Positions 44,293 through 53,767 are shown, counted from the stretch's first letter. The stretch: 64,000 nt of DNA from Tenacibaculum caenipelagi (GCF_004363005.1 NZ_SNYH01000001.1:186001-250000); one strand, 5' to 3'. The notes: generated by a model from the sequence alone, not told the origin. Program-made: numbers and translations.

Positions 44293-44318
44293 AATATAGC
44301 CGCTTTTGCGGCTATATT
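44293..44318 (+). terminator. Terminator after the anti-sigma gene
   Basis: Eleven-bp stem AATATAGCCGC / GCGGCTATATT with a TTTT loop; the T-tract behind it is short. Confidence 0.8.
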
Positions 44319-44320
44319 TT

Positions 44321-44349
44321 GTTGTCATTCATCCTTCAAAAATGACAAC
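44321..44349. repeat. Small inverted repeat with TGTCATT ends
   Basis: GTTGTCATT at 44321-44329 and AATGACAAC at 44341-44349, 11-base loop. It has no T-tract suited to termination. The TGTCATT ends recall the REP-like element at 61857, possibly a remnant of such an element. Confidence 0.35.
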
Positions 44350-44380
44350 TTTACATGAAATTCCCCTAATAACATTTATA

Positions 44381-46609
44381 TTAAAAAGTATAACGTATTG
44401 ATGCTTTTACTGAAAAAGGCGTCCCAGGAGTAAAATGGATTTCTTCAACTGGATTTGGTTCATTTTGTAACCTCGATTCTGTAGCAAACTGTGTTTCGTT
44501 CCAAACTACATCAAAAAGATTTTCTAAAGCTACGCCTACTGTTATATTATTCATTTTATAACTAACATTTGCATCTGTAACAAAATAACCTTCTGCAACT
44601 ATTGAATTATCTTCATTTGCGGGTCTGTCTCCTATGTACCTGTAATTTATTCCTCCTGAAAAGTTCTTATAACTATTTACTGATAATCCTCCTGTTACTG
44701 TTATTTTAGGCGCTAAAGGAATATAGTTTTCACCTGACAAAGCATTAACACTTTCTGCTTTGGTATAAGTAGCATCGCTATCAAAATATAACCAATCTGT
44801 TAACTGATATCTAAGACCTAAATCGATACCATAACGTTGTGATTCTCCTGAAGGTTCTACAATACCTGCATCTCCAACATATACCAACTCGTCTTCTGAT
44901 AACAAGTACCATAATGCTGTATTAATAGCTATTCTTGAAGTAGGCTTCCAAACAGTTCCAAAATCAACACCATAAGCTCTTGGTAATGTTTTTCTATTAG
45001 GTTGTGTCGCCACTACCCTTGTATCATTTGAGTGAAATCCTATTCCTGATTTTAAAAACCATTGAATTTTAGCATTTGGAGTATAGATTACATTAATTTT
45101 AGGATTTACAACCACTTGCGATTCAGAAAACGTTTTATACTCGTCTAATAAATAGTCATTGTAATTAAACTTTAAATAATCTAAACGTAATGCAGGAGCT
45201 ACCATAAACTTACCAAATTCAAATTCACTATACACAAAAGCGTAATAGTTGGTTTGATTTACCTTTCCTAATTGAATTTGGTCTAATACTTCTTTTCTTT
45301 GAAGTGTATGCGATAACTCTAAATTATCTACGATATCAGCACGCAAACCTGTTCCAAAAGTTAACTCTACAGGTGTATTTGATAATTGTGTTTTCTTTTT
45401 AAACTGTGTATTAAACCCGAAAACATCTCTGTTTTCAGTTTGTTTTATTTGATCTCCATTTACAGGATCTTCTAAAAAGAAGGTAAAGTTTGAAAATAAA
45501 TTGAAGTTATAGTTTGAATAGAAAACATTTGAAGTTACACTAACATCATTCTTTAAAACTTTTGAGTGTTCTAAATTTATATTTGTTCGTGATGTGGTTC
45601 CTCCTTCAGTATCATCAATTGAACCAAAACGAGTAATATTTCCATTATCAACTTCTCTTTGTGGTATTTGCCCAGAAGCATCCCATTTACTCGTAAAATG
45701 AGATGCTGATAATGATAAACTACTATTATCTTTTAAAAAGGTTCTATATTTTGTAAAAATATTAATTCGGCTAAAATTCTGAGGAGACTCTACAAAACCA
45801 TCTGTTTCTAAATACTCAATAGCTACATAGGCATTGTCGGTACTGTTTTTATCTAACAAATTAAACATTCCTAAGGTTCTAAAGGTATTAAACTGACCTA
45901 CTCCCACTTCAACTCTACTGTTTTGCAAATATGTTTTTGTTTTAAAATCTACATAACCTGCTGTATTAAAGTCTCCTTTACTAGCGTAATAAGGTCCTTT
46001 TCCGAAGTTAATTTTTTCAATGGTTTCAGGAATTATAAAGTGTAAATCACTATACCCTTGTCCGTGTGCATGAGAAACCATATTTACAGGAGTGCCATCT
46101 ACTGATAATGCAATATCGGTACCATGATCTATATCAAAACCTCTTAAAAATATTTGTTCTGCTTTTCCTCCTCCTGCATGCTGCCCTATAAAAAGCCCTG
46201 GTACTCTTTGTAAAATTTGTTGAGATGAACTTACTGGCTTTTTATCTAAATCAACTCTTACAATTGTTTGTAATGGATCTTTTTTGTTAGTCAAGACCAT
46301 TTCATCTAATAAGAAGTTTTTCATCTCTAAAACAATTGTATTTATGGTTTTAAAGTTGCTTTCGTTAAGTTGTAGTCTAACTTTTTCGTACCCTAAAATT
46401 CCAAACTCAATAACATCCCCTTCTTTAGAATTATCTAAAATAAATTCTCCGCTTACTTTTGTATGTGTATGGCTATTACTGGTCATGTTATATACATACA
46501 CATTCTCTAAAGGTTTTTTATTGGCATTTAATACCTTTCCTTTAAATTGTTGTGAAAATACATGGTAGCTACCTAGCAGTAATGCTAAAAATAAAATCTT
46601 TGCTTTCAA
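44381..46609 (-). CDS. TonB-dependent receptor of the DUF4331-linked operon
   Basis: 742 aa. Signal peptide, CarboxypepD_reg-like domain at about 20-95 (FKGKVLNANKKPLENVYVYN), plug domain at about 110-230 (QILQRVPGLFIGQHAGGGKAEQIFLRGFDIDHGTDIALSVDG, in part) with a His-rich SHAHGQGYSDLHFIIPET segment, and a barrel ending in Phe (FSVKASIRYTF). A TonB-driven outer-membrane uptake gate. Its substrate is unknown. Last gene of a minus-strand operon after a TPR protein and two DUF4331 halves; 15 bp after the TPR stop. Confidence 0.92.
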   Translation of the reverse strand: MKAKILFLALLLGSYHVFSQQFKGKVLNANKKPLENVYVYNMTSNSHTHTKVSGEFILDNSKEGDVIEFGILGYEKVRLQLNESNFKTINTIVLEMKNFLLDEMVLTNKKDPLQTIVRVDLDKKPVSSSQQILQRVPGLFIGQHAGGGKAEQIFLRGFDIDHGTDIALSVDGTPVNMVSHAHGQGYSDLHFIIPETIEKINFGKGPYYASKGDFNTAGYVDFKTKTYLQNSRVEVGVGQFNTFRTLGMFNLLDKNSTDNAYVAIEYLETDGFVESPQNFSRINIFTKYRTFLKDNSSLSLSASHFTSKWDASGQIPQREVDNGNITRFGSIDDTEGGTTSRTNINLEHSKVLKNDVSVTSNVFYSNYNFNLFSNFTFFLEDPVNGDQIKQTENRDVFGFNTQFKKKTQLSNTPVELTFGTGLRADIVDNLELSHTLQRKEVLDQIQLGKVNQTNYYAFVYSEFEFGKFMVAPALRLDYLKFNYNDYLLDEYKTFSESQVVVNPKINVIYTPNAKIQWFLKSGIGFHSNDTRVVATQPNRKTLPRAYGVDFGTVWKPTSRIAINTALWYLLSEDELVYVGDAGIVEPSGESQRYGIDLGLRYQLTDWLYFDSDATYTKAESVNALSGENYIPLAPKITVTGGLSVNSYKNFSGGINYRYIGDRPANEDNSIVAEGYFVTDANVSYKMNNITVGVALENLFDVVWNETQFATESRLQNEPNPVEEIHFTPGTPFSVKASIRYTF

Positions 46610-46624
46610 AATACTGACGTTTAA

Positions 46625-47920
46625 TTATATACTTAGAATCTTTTTTGCCATTAATGGACCTAATTCAAAAGAGCTTTCTAATAACTCTTCTTTTAAAGCC
46701 ATAGCTTTATCTTTAATTCCATTTGCTTTGTAAATCTCAGCTATATGATATTGCACTTCGGGTTCGAAAGTTTTACCTACAACATGTGCATTAATTACTT
46801 CTAAAGCTTTTTTAAAATCTTTATTTTTGTAATAATACCAAGCTAATAAATCGTAAGATTGTGGTGTAGGTCTACTCTCTATTTCTTTTTCTATATATGG
46901 TAATGCATTTGCTGTATCATTAAGTTCTTCTAAATACAACTTAGCTAAATGCTGGTTATACATCACGCCATATAAGCTATTTTTTACAGCCGATAAATAT
47001 ACCTCTATATTACTTTCTTTTATCGTTAAATTATTCTTAAACTCAGCTATTTCTGCCTTTAACAAATAGTAGTCTGGTGAAGAATGTTCGTCGCTTATTA
47101 TATCTAAAATTCGTAGTGCTTCATCTGGGTTTTTATCATGAGAATACACTATCCAAGCAATGCCTTTTTTGGCATATGCATTACTGTTATCCAGCTCTAA
47201 TGCTTTTAAGTATAAATTATAAGAGTCTTTTATTTGTCCGTTATGTCCATAGAAGTCAGCCAAATTGGTATAACTCCAAGCTTTTAATTCTTTATTATTA
47301 GCTTCTTCTGCTTTTTTCATGGCCCTTTTCATAAAGCGAATAGCAGAAGTTAAATCTCCTTTATAATCATGCCATTTAGAGACTCTTATTAAATAATCAA
47401 AGTCAGAATAATTTTCAATTTTTGTTAAGTATTCTAAAGCTTTATTGGGTTCTCCTAACTCTAAATAAACATCAAACAGCATTTTTTGAGTAGCATTTAA
47501 ATTCTCTCCATTTATTGCTGCTTTTTTTAATAGTTCTAATGACTCTTTAAATCGATGTTGTGAGATATAATTCCTAGCTAAAGATCGTAAATGTGAAGCT
47601 TTCGCATAATTTGTTTTTTGATTAATTTGTAGTAACTTTTTCTCAGCCTCTATCAAGTAAGAAATATTTCCTTTTTCTGAGAAAAGTAATGTATTAGCTT
47701 TAGCTATTTTACTTAAATATGGGTATTGTGTTGGCTGATTATTTAGCTTTTTTTGCCAAAAATCTAGTTCTTTTTGTACTAACGATTCAGAAGTTTTTAT
47801 TGTATTATCTAAATACTTATTATACTCTTCTTTGTTAGCTATTTTAGTTGTTTTTGAAGTTGAACAACTTAATATAACACTACTTAAAATAGCACATATA
47901 ATTATCTTAATAGTTTTCAT
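46625..47920 (-). CDS. TPR-repeat lipoprotein
   Basis: 431 aa. Lipobox ILSC near residue 19, then TPR-like helical repeats throughout (for example AWSYTNLADFYGHNGQIKDSYNLYLKALELD). Likely a periplasmic scaffold. It lies between the DUF4331 pair and the TonB receptor, suggesting one transport or assembly unit. No catalytic motif. Confidence 0.88.
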   Translation of the reverse strand: MKTIKIIICAILSSVILSCSTSKTTKIANKEEYNKYLDNTIKTSESLVQKELDFWQKKLNNQPTQYPYLSKIAKANTLLFSEKGNISYLIEAEKKLLQINQKTNYAKASHLRSLARNYISQHRFKESLELLKKAAINGENLNATQKMLFDVYLELGEPNKALEYLTKIENYSDFDYLIRVSKWHDYKGDLTSAIRFMKRAMKKAEEANNKELKAWSYTNLADFYGHNGQIKDSYNLYLKALELDNSNAYAKKGIAWIVYSHDKNPDEALRILDIISDEHSSPDYYLLKAEIAEFKNNLTIKESNIEVYLSAVKNSLYGVMYNQHLAKLYLEELNDTANALPYIEKEIESRPTPQSYDLLAWYYYKNKDFKKALEVINAHVVGKTFEPEVQYHIAEIYKANGIKDKAMALKEELLESSFELGPLMAKKILSI

Positions 47921-48008
47921 TTTAGAAGGAATTTAGTTAGTAATTTGTTTAAAAATTGGTTGCTAAAAAGCAACCAATTTTAACTCCAGTAGGTTTAGTC
48001 ATCTCGTT

Positions 48009-48569
48009 TTACCAAGGACTTGCTAAATATGGGAATGATGTTAAGAAGTCTTTATCATTCGCATCTACATGATCATCTGATAATGTTGGATTTTCAGAAA
48101 AGTCTTCTCCTCCAAAAATCAATAATAATTCAACTGTAATTACATCATCTGCTAAAGCTCTACCTGTCAACACATTAGTGCCATCATAAAAAGTTGTTGT
48201 ACCATCTAATGAAACAGTTAAAACATCAGTAGCTAAAACACTTGCAAAAGTTGCAGCATCTAAACCTAATGCATTAGCATCTCCTTCATTTGCATATGCT
48301 GGACTTAAAGCTTTTAAATTCGTTTCAAACATTGTAGCAAAATTTGCTCCTTGCTCAGATGGTATTGTTACGTTAAATGCATCCTTCATATCACTATTTA
48401 CAAAAACTGTGTTTACTGCTGGTCTCCCCATTTGGTCTTTCTGCATATAAGTTCCTGAAAAATCAATAGAAGCCATTGGTGGTATATTGTTATCATCATC
48501 ACTACAACTTGCTAAGGCAAAAATTGATAGGATTGAAATTGCTAAGATTTTTATATTGTTAAGTTTCAT
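48009..48569 (-). CDS. Lipoprotein equivalent to the C-terminal half of DUF4331
   Basis: 186 aa. Lipobox ALASC with Cys22, followed by SDDDNN, an acidic stretch like the surface-export signal of Bacteroidota lipoproteins. The body shows MGRPAVNTVFVNSDMKDAFNVT, LTVSLDGTTTFYDGTNVLTGRALADDVITVELLLIFGG (in part) and a closing FPYLASPW, which match the C-terminal half of full-length DUF4331 proteins. It lies 27 bp after the gene for the other half. Function of DUF4331 is unknown. Confidence 0.85.
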   Translation of the reverse strand: MKLNNIKILAISILSIFALASCSDDDNNIPPMASIDFSGTYMQKDQMGRPAVNTVFVNSDMKDAFNVTIPSEQGANFATMFETNLKALSPAYANEGDANALGLDAATFASVLATDVLTVSLDGTTTFYDGTNVLTGRALADDVITVELLLIFGGEDFSENPTLSDDHVDANDKDFLTSFPYLASPW

Positions 48570-48596
48570 GTCTTTTATTTTTAAAGTTGATTGTTT

Positions 48597-49247
48597 TTAC
48601 TGCTTCGTTTTGGTTTCTACCCAAGTATTAATAGTCCCTGTGCCTCCAATCATAGATTTTGGCACTTCCACTACAACTGATAATACATTAGTACCTGCAA
48701 ATGTGTCTGCCCCTGGATCGTTAAAACCACCTGCATTTCCTGCTATAATTTCACCATATTGAGCAAAATCCATAAAGAAAGGATCGTCTCTAGGTCCTGC
48801 AAAAAATTGCATACCTCCTTTGCTGCCAATAATAGCACTCGATCCATAAGGAGTTATAGAAACCCCATACTCTGATCCATCTTGTGGCAACATACTACTT
48901 AAACCAGTAGTTGATGGATTGTATGGACCAAAAAAGTACATTTTCCCGTCTCTTGGAATTGCTTGAATTACCAAATCCTCAACTTTATCGTCGTTATTAT
49001 CAATATTAAATTCAATTAATACATTTTCATCAAAACTTGCTGATGCAGTAGCTGATGGACTTAATAAACCTTGAATATTGGCTACAAATACAAGATTCTC
49101 TGTATTTTCTCCTTGGAAAGCATAAAAGTCTGTTATATCACTTGAGCCTCCTGTTACATCTGGAGCATCTATATGATCTGCTGCTAATAACACCAGCCCT
49201 ATTAATGCTAAAGCACTTGCTCCAATAATTAGTTTCATTTTTTTCAT
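48597..49247 (-). CDS. Secreted protein equivalent to the N-terminal half of DUF4331
   Basis: 216 aa. Signal peptide (KKMKLIIGASALALIGLVLLAA) followed by ADHIDAPDVTGGSSDITDFYAF, the hallmark start of DUF4331 proteins, and IEFNIDNNDDKVEDLVIQ. It stops after MIGGTGTINTWVETKTKQ, where a full-length protein would continue with the region found in the next gene. First gene of the operon. An internal Met3 start is also possible. Confidence 0.87.
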   Translation of the reverse strand: MKKMKLIIGASALALIGLVLLAADHIDAPDVTGGSSDITDFYAFQGENTENLVFVANIQGLLSPSATASASFDENVLIEFNIDNNDDKVEDLVIQAIPRDGKMYFFGPYNPSTTGLSSMLPQDGSEYGVSITPYGSSAIIGSKGGMQFFAGPRDDPFFMDFAQYGEIIAGNAGGFNDPGADTFAGTNVLSVVVEVPKSMIGGTGTINTWVETKTKQ

Positions 49248-49444
49248 GATTGTAAATTTTTAATGATTAATTACTTATTCATCCTTACTTACGAGAAAAC
49301 AACTTGCATGGTTTTTATTTTTTCAATATTTTTTCAAAAAAAATCATGAGCTTACAATTTTAAAGGGCTATAGCTATTATTTTTTCTTTTAAAACTTTAT
49401 TTGATTTTCTACTTTTTGAAAATGAATACTTATTTTTGAATACT

Positions 49445-50338
49445 ATGGGTACAATTTTAATTACAGGTGGAACAGGTTTAATTGGAAAAGAATTAACCAA
49501 AAAGCTAACTGATAAAGGATATGCTGTTAATATTCTTACCCGTAGTCCTAAAAATGAAAATGAATATAGTTGGAATGTAAAAGATAATTTTATTGATAAA
49601 AATGCTTTTACCAATGTTACTCATATTATTCACTTGGCTGGAGCAGGGATTACTGATAAACGTTGGACAAATAACCGTAAAAAAGAACTCATTGATAGCC
49701 GTGTAAAAACAACCAACCTACTATTTGAAAAAGTAAAAAAACACCAAGTTCCTATAAAAAGTTTCATTTCTGCATCTGGTATCGGATATTACGGTGCTGT
49801 TACTTCTGATATAGTTTTTTCAGAAGAAGATAAACCTAAAAATGATTTCATATCAAAGATTTGTGTAAAATGGGAAGATGCTGCTCTTAAATTTGAGCAA
49901 TTGAATATTCCTGTAACAATTTTAAGAACTGGAGTAGTACTTTCTAAACAAGATGGAGCATTACAAAAAATGAATACACCTTTATTTTTATCTGTCTTAG
50001 GTGAAGGAAAACAATACATGCCTTGGATTCATATTGACGATTTATGTGAACTTTATACGAAAGCTATTGAGGACACTAATTTTAAAGGAATATTTAATGC
50101 AGTGGCTCCAGAACATCAAACCAATGAAAGTTTTACTAGAGCACTGTCTGTAGTTTTAAAAAAGCCTATGCTTCCCTTCAACGCTCCATCATTTGTTTTA
50201 AAAACAGCTTTAGGTGAGATGGCCTACATTTTATTAAATGGAAGTAGAGTTTCTTCAAAAAAAACAGCTAAATTTTATACTTTTATGTATCCTGATTTAA
50301 ATTCAGCTCTTTATAACATATATGAAAATAGACGATAA
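49445..50338 (+). CDS. TIGR01777-family NAD(P)-binding epimerase-like protein
   Basis: 297 aa from ATG 49445 (the preceding TTG at 49436 is unnecessary). Rossmann motif ILITGGTGLIGKELTKKL at about 4-21, HLAGAGITDKRW, ISASGIGYYG and VLRTGVVLSKQDGALQKM identify the family (E. coli YfcH, plant and human SDR39U1 homologues). The substrate is unknown. It overlaps the acetyltransferase gene by 17 bp. A TATTTTTG box ends six bases before the ATG. Confidence 0.92.
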   Translation: MGTILITGGTGLIGKELTKKLTDKGYAVNILTRSPKNENEYSWNVKDNFIDKNAFTNVTHIIHLAGAGITDKRWTNNRKKELIDSRVKTTNLLFEKVKKHQVPIKSFISASGIGYYGAVTSDIVFSEEDKPKNDFISKICVKWEDAALKFEQLNIPVTILRTGVVLSKQDGALQKMNTPLFLSVLGEGKQYMPWIHIDDLCELYTKAIEDTNFKGIFNAVAPEHQTNESFTRALSVVLKKPMLPFNAPSFVLKTALGEMAYILLNGSRVSSKKTAKFYTFMYPDLNSALYNIYENRR

Positions 50339-51011
50339 GTTAAAAAATCCTGTTTGGTATTCGTTGTGTGAAACACATCAAAAATTTGTTATTAATTATG
50401 ATGATGTAAAATTTTACGATCCTAAAATTTGTCCTTTTGGAGCTTTTACAGATGGCTCTAAAACAGCTACAGCTCTAAATGAATATGCTAAGCTAACAGA
50501 TAAATTCTTTTTAGTTTCTGAAAACGAAACTCCAACCTATGATAGTCGTTTTATTACATTAGATAAAAAAATAGAAGGTTGTCAAATGGTTCTTGATAAT
50601 TTGGTAGAACTAGAGATTTCAGAAGAAATTGTTCAACTAACCGAAAATCACGTTGATGAAATTTATAATCTAATATGGTTAGTAATGCCTGGGTATTATA
50701 AAAAAAGAACTTTTGATATGGGGAAATACTTTGGTGTTTTTAAAGACAATCAACTCGTGGCCATTACTGGGCAGCGTATGCAAACAGATGATTTTATTGA
50801 AGTAAGTGCCGTAGTTACCCATCCTAACTATACTAGAAAAGGATTAGCAAAGCAACTCACTCATTTTGTTACTCAAGAAATTATCAAAGATGGAAAGCAC
50901 CCTATTTTACATACCACTAAAGGAAATCCTGCTATTGGACTTTATGAAAAATTAGGATATCGTCTTACTAGAGATATGAATTGGTGGTACTATCATTCAA
51001 CTCAAATCTAA
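50322..51011 (+). CDS. GNAT family N-acetyltransferase
   Basis: 229 aa. The N-terminal ~105 residues are specific to this protein. The C-terminal GNAT domain (about 110-225) has VAITGQRMQTDDFIEVSAVVTHPNYTRKGLAKQLTHFVTQEI (in part), including the acetyl-CoA loop RKGLAK, and GNPAIGLYEKLGYRL. It overlaps the epimerase gene, so translation is coupled. The acceptor is unknown. Confidence 0.92.
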   Translation: MKIDDKLKNPVWYSLCETHQKFVINYDDVKFYDPKICPFGAFTDGSKTATALNEYAKLTDKFFLVSENETPTYDSRFITLDKKIEGCQMVLDNLVELEISEEIVQLTENHVDEIYNLIWLVMPGYYKKRTFDMGKYFGVFKDNQLVAITGQRMQTDDFIEVSAVVTHPNYTRKGLAKQLTHFVTQEIIKDGKHPILHTTKGNPAIGLYEKLGYRLTRDMNWWYYHSTQI

Positions 51012-51019
51012 CTAGTAAT

Positions 51020-52741
51020 TTATTTTACCACAGATGATTTTAATTCAATATCAGAAGTCTCCCATACTTCATTAAATCTGTTTTCCGTTTCTTCTTGATT
51101 GGTTACATCACCTAATTTTGAGTAGGCTATACTTAATCCCTTTAGCGCCCAACCATTTTTAGGAAGATTTTTTAAATCTTGAGTATATGTATTTACCGCA
51201 TCCTGATATTTCCCAGCATCTAATTGTACTGCTCCTAAATGATGTCTGACAGAAAAAAACCAATCAGGTGGCTCATTATAATTTAATGCATCTTCAATAG
51301 CAACAGCTTCTTTCAACAGAATAATACTTTGTTCATAGTTTTTTTCTTGTGAAAGTATTGTTGCTTTAAGCACTTTACTTGCTATTTGTACAAGTTCATA
51401 GACTGAGTTAATCTCCCAAATAGTAATTTCTCTCAACTCTTCTTTTGAGGCTATTTCATCTAAAGCTTGAAGTTCACTTTTAGCAGCTTTGATATTTCCT
51501 TTACCTACATTAGCCATTCCTTTGGCATAATGTAATACTGCAGTCGGGTAATCCAATTCGGGAACTTCATTTTCTATCGTAAGTATATCATCCCACTTAC
51601 CAAATTTTACATAAATATAGTAAGGTATCGTGTAGTAATGCTGAATAGTCCCCCAACCTGGTTCCTTCATTAATTGTTTATTGGTATTTCTTTGTAGAGC
51701 TTCAGCAGCATAAAACGCCCATTTACTGCTTCCTTCTAAAGTAGCTGTAGCTGACATGAAATGTTGGTTGTGCGGATAGTATGCCAAAGGATATGCTCCT
51801 TGTGCATTACATGCTGTTACATATGCACTATCTACCTTTATAGATTGTAAATTAGCTAACGTTCCTTTATGATAATCACCTGTTCTAATATACACATGAG
51901 AAGGCATGTGCACTAAATGACCTGCATTAGGTACAAGTCCTTTATCAAATAATTCAGCACTTATCAATGCTCTTTCAGGTGCATTTGACGCTTCCACCGC
52001 ATGAATGTAAAAATGATGCGCCCCAGGATGCTTAGGGTGTTTCTTTATAACACTCTCTATAGTGTTAATAATTTCTGGAGTCCATTCTTTATCTTTACCT
52101 TTTTTATCTTGTAAGTCCCACGGATGTAGATTCATTAACGATTCTGCATAAAGCACCCCTATTTCAGAATCGTTAGGATATTTATCATATAATACCTTCA
52201 TAGCATTCGCATATGCCTCATCTAATGAACGACGATTGTCTACAATACTATCTATATACCTTTTAGAAAGAGCCTCAATAAGATCTCTTTCTTTTTCGGT
52301 TGCATTATCTTTTGACAGTTTTATCGCCTCCTGAATAGCTTTATAGGCACGTTCATAGTTATCACTTTCCATACCTGCATTATAATTAGGACCTAGTACA
52401 TAAGCATAGCCCCAAAAAGCCATAGCACAGTTAGGATCGAGCTTGGTAGCATAATAAAAAGAACGGGCGGCTTCAGCATGATTAAAACCATAGGCTAAGA
52501 TTAAACCTTGATTAAAATATCTTTGAACCAACGAATCATTAGTAGATATAGAATAATATAAATCTCCAAGATTTTCAAACAAAGGAGCTTTATTATTGTT
52601 ATTATTATACCAATCTTTGTCTGATGTAATTGGAACGCACACTCTCGTAGAAGTGATTAAATCTTTTTCTTTCTTTTTATTTGAATTTTGACACCCAAAC
52701 AAAAAAATAAGCAATACAGTTATTACAATAGAATATTTCAT
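51020..52741 (-). CDS. TPR-repeat lipoprotein of unknown function
   Basis: 573 aa. Lipobox LFGC near residue 17. Helical repeats run throughout: HAEAARSFYYATKLDPNCAMAFWGYAYVLG, HPKHPGAHHFYIHAVEAS with LVHMPSHVYIRTGDYHKG, and closing TPR units. The HxxH-containing PGAHHFYIHAVE and MPSHVYIR segments are typical of a widespread bacterial TPR family lacking an assigned role. Convergent with the acetyltransferase gene. Confidence 0.88.
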   Translation of the reverse strand: MKYSIVITVLLIFLFGCQNSNKKKEKDLITSTRVCVPITSDKDWYNNNNNKAPLFENLGDLYYSISTNDSLVQRYFNQGLILAYGFNHAEAARSFYYATKLDPNCAMAFWGYAYVLGPNYNAGMESDNYERAYKAIQEAIKLSKDNATEKERDLIEALSKRYIDSIVDNRRSLDEAYANAMKVLYDKYPNDSEIGVLYAESLMNLHPWDLQDKKGKDKEWTPEIINTIESVIKKHPKHPGAHHFYIHAVEASNAPERALISAELFDKGLVPNAGHLVHMPSHVYIRTGDYHKGTLANLQSIKVDSAYVTACNAQGAYPLAYYPHNQHFMSATATLEGSSKWAFYAAEALQRNTNKQLMKEPGWGTIQHYYTIPYYIYVKFGKWDDILTIENEVPELDYPTAVLHYAKGMANVGKGNIKAAKSELQALDEIASKEELREITIWEINSVYELVQIASKVLKATILSQEKNYEQSIILLKEAVAIEDALNYNEPPDWFFSVRHHLGAVQLDAGKYQDAVNTYTQDLKNLPKNGWALKGLSIAYSKLGDVTNQEETENRFNEVWETSDIELKSSVVK

Positions 52742-52799
52742 ACCCCTTTTTTGTTAATTACAGCACAATAAATTTTTAAGTATCTTACTTATAAAAAAT

Positions 52800-52827
52800 A
52801 AAAGCTCAGGAAAATTCCTGAGCTTTT
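52800..52827 (-). terminator. Terminator after the duplicated-domain gene
   Basis: Thirteen-bp stem AAAAGCTCAGGAA / TTCCTGAGCTTTT, two-base loop. It shares its AAAAGCTCAGG core with the terminator at 53815. Confidence 0.85.
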
Positions 52828-52832
52828 ACCTA

Positions 52833-53654
52833 CTACTTGGTTAGTTCTGGCACAGAGGTATAAATATAATCTCCATGTTTACCTGTAAAATATTTTCTCA
52901 TTTTTTTACCAAACTCTTTTCTTTTAGCCTCATCTGACCAATGTTCTTTAAATAGCTCTGTACTTCTTTTACCTATATTATCCAAATCTCCCATTGAATC
53001 AACCACATAAACTCGAACATAATCAGTTTTATCTGACCCCCAAGCATGAGCGTGTTGATAAAACCCTTTTATAAGTTCATTCTTATTAATTACATTATCA
53101 ATATACTCTTTAGATAAGGCTTCAAACTCTTCTTTAGAACCATCTTCAGGAAAAGCGAAATGTCCTTTTACTACTAACCATATTGTTTCCTTATCTGAAG
53201 GAGGAAAGGGTTTCATCCCTGGAATAGGTACATAAATTTCATCCGAATGAGTAGCTGCGTAATATGCATCTTTCTCCTTAAAATACTCTTTTCTTTTATC
53301 CTTATCTGGCCATGCTTCTTTAATAAGCTCTCCACTTCTTTCAGATGCTTTATCTATATCTTCCCATGAAGCATAGGTGCTTACAAAAATTATTTCAGTA
53401 TTGTCTGGTGTAAAACGATGAGTGAAGACTAATGATTTGAGAATAAATTCATTCTTTTTAACAACTTTTTCTAAAAATTCTTTTTCTGTAGCAATCCATT
53501 TTCCTTTATCAAAGTTTTCATAGTTCATGTTCCAATGTCCTGTTGTTACTGTAATGTACTTTGGCTGTACATCTTCTGTTTGAGAAAAGGTAGTAATTGG
53601 AAATACCATTAATAGTAAAAGACCTATTAATAGTTTAAGTTTTACTGTTTTCAT
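52833..53654 (-). CDS. Secreted protein with two tandem copies of one domain
   Basis: 273 aa. Signal peptide ending TTFSQ. Two parallel units follow: about 33-145 (TVTTGHWNMNYENFDKGKW... SGELIKEAWPDKDKRKEYFKE... SDEIYVPIPG) and about 160-270 (LVVKGHFAFPEDGSKEEFEAL... STELFKEHWSDEAKRKEFGKKM... GDYIYTSVPEL). They share a GELIKE.WPDK/TELFKEHWSD.AKRKEF core and a final Y/I-Y-P strand, so the gene arose by internal duplication. The fold may be a dimeric alpha/beta-barrel (inference). Function unknown. A G7 run lies in its 5' region. Confidence 0.82.
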   Translation of the reverse strand: MKTVKLKLLIGLLLLMVFPITTFSQTEDVQPKYITVTTGHWNMNYENFDKGKWIATEKEFLEKVVKKNEFILKSLVFTHRFTPDNTEIIFVSTYASWEDIDKASERSGELIKEAWPDKDKRKEYFKEKDAYYAATHSDEIYVPIPGMKPFPPSDKETIWLVVKGHFAFPEDGSKEEFEALSKEYIDNVINKNELIKGFYQHAHAWGSDKTDYVRVYVVDSMGDLDNIGKRSTELFKEHWSDEAKRKEFGKKMRKYFTGKHGDYIYTSVPELTK

Positions 53655-53723
53655 AATAATAAAGTTTTAGTTATGATAAAAAATATTTTATAGGGAATTT
53701 GTTTAAAAAGTATAACAAACCAT

Positions 53724-53730
53724 CCCCCCC
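53724..53730. repeat. C7/G7 homopolymer in the 5' region of the duplicated-domain gene
   Basis: Seven C on the plus strand (G7 in the mRNA) about 70 bp before the ATG at 53654, in a CAGGGGGGGA context. That context also occurs at 3284 and 21841 on the plus strand. Confidence 0.5.
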
Positions 53731-53759
53731 TGGTATGAGAAGTATAAATAAGAGGTTAG

Positions 53760-53767
53760 CAAAGTTA
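53760..53767 (-). promoter_or_regulatory. -7 box TAACTTTG for the duplicated-domain gene
   Basis: Exact TAnnTTTG on the minus strand about 105 bp before the ATG; a well-spaced TTG is not seen. If used, the G7 run lies in the 5' untranslated region. Confidence 0.4.

Noticed and set aside
42947..49247. A shared ECF promoter motif before the second sigma gene and before the DUF4331 operon
   Set aside because: I compared both upstream regions and found no common -35/-10 pair with consistent spacing.
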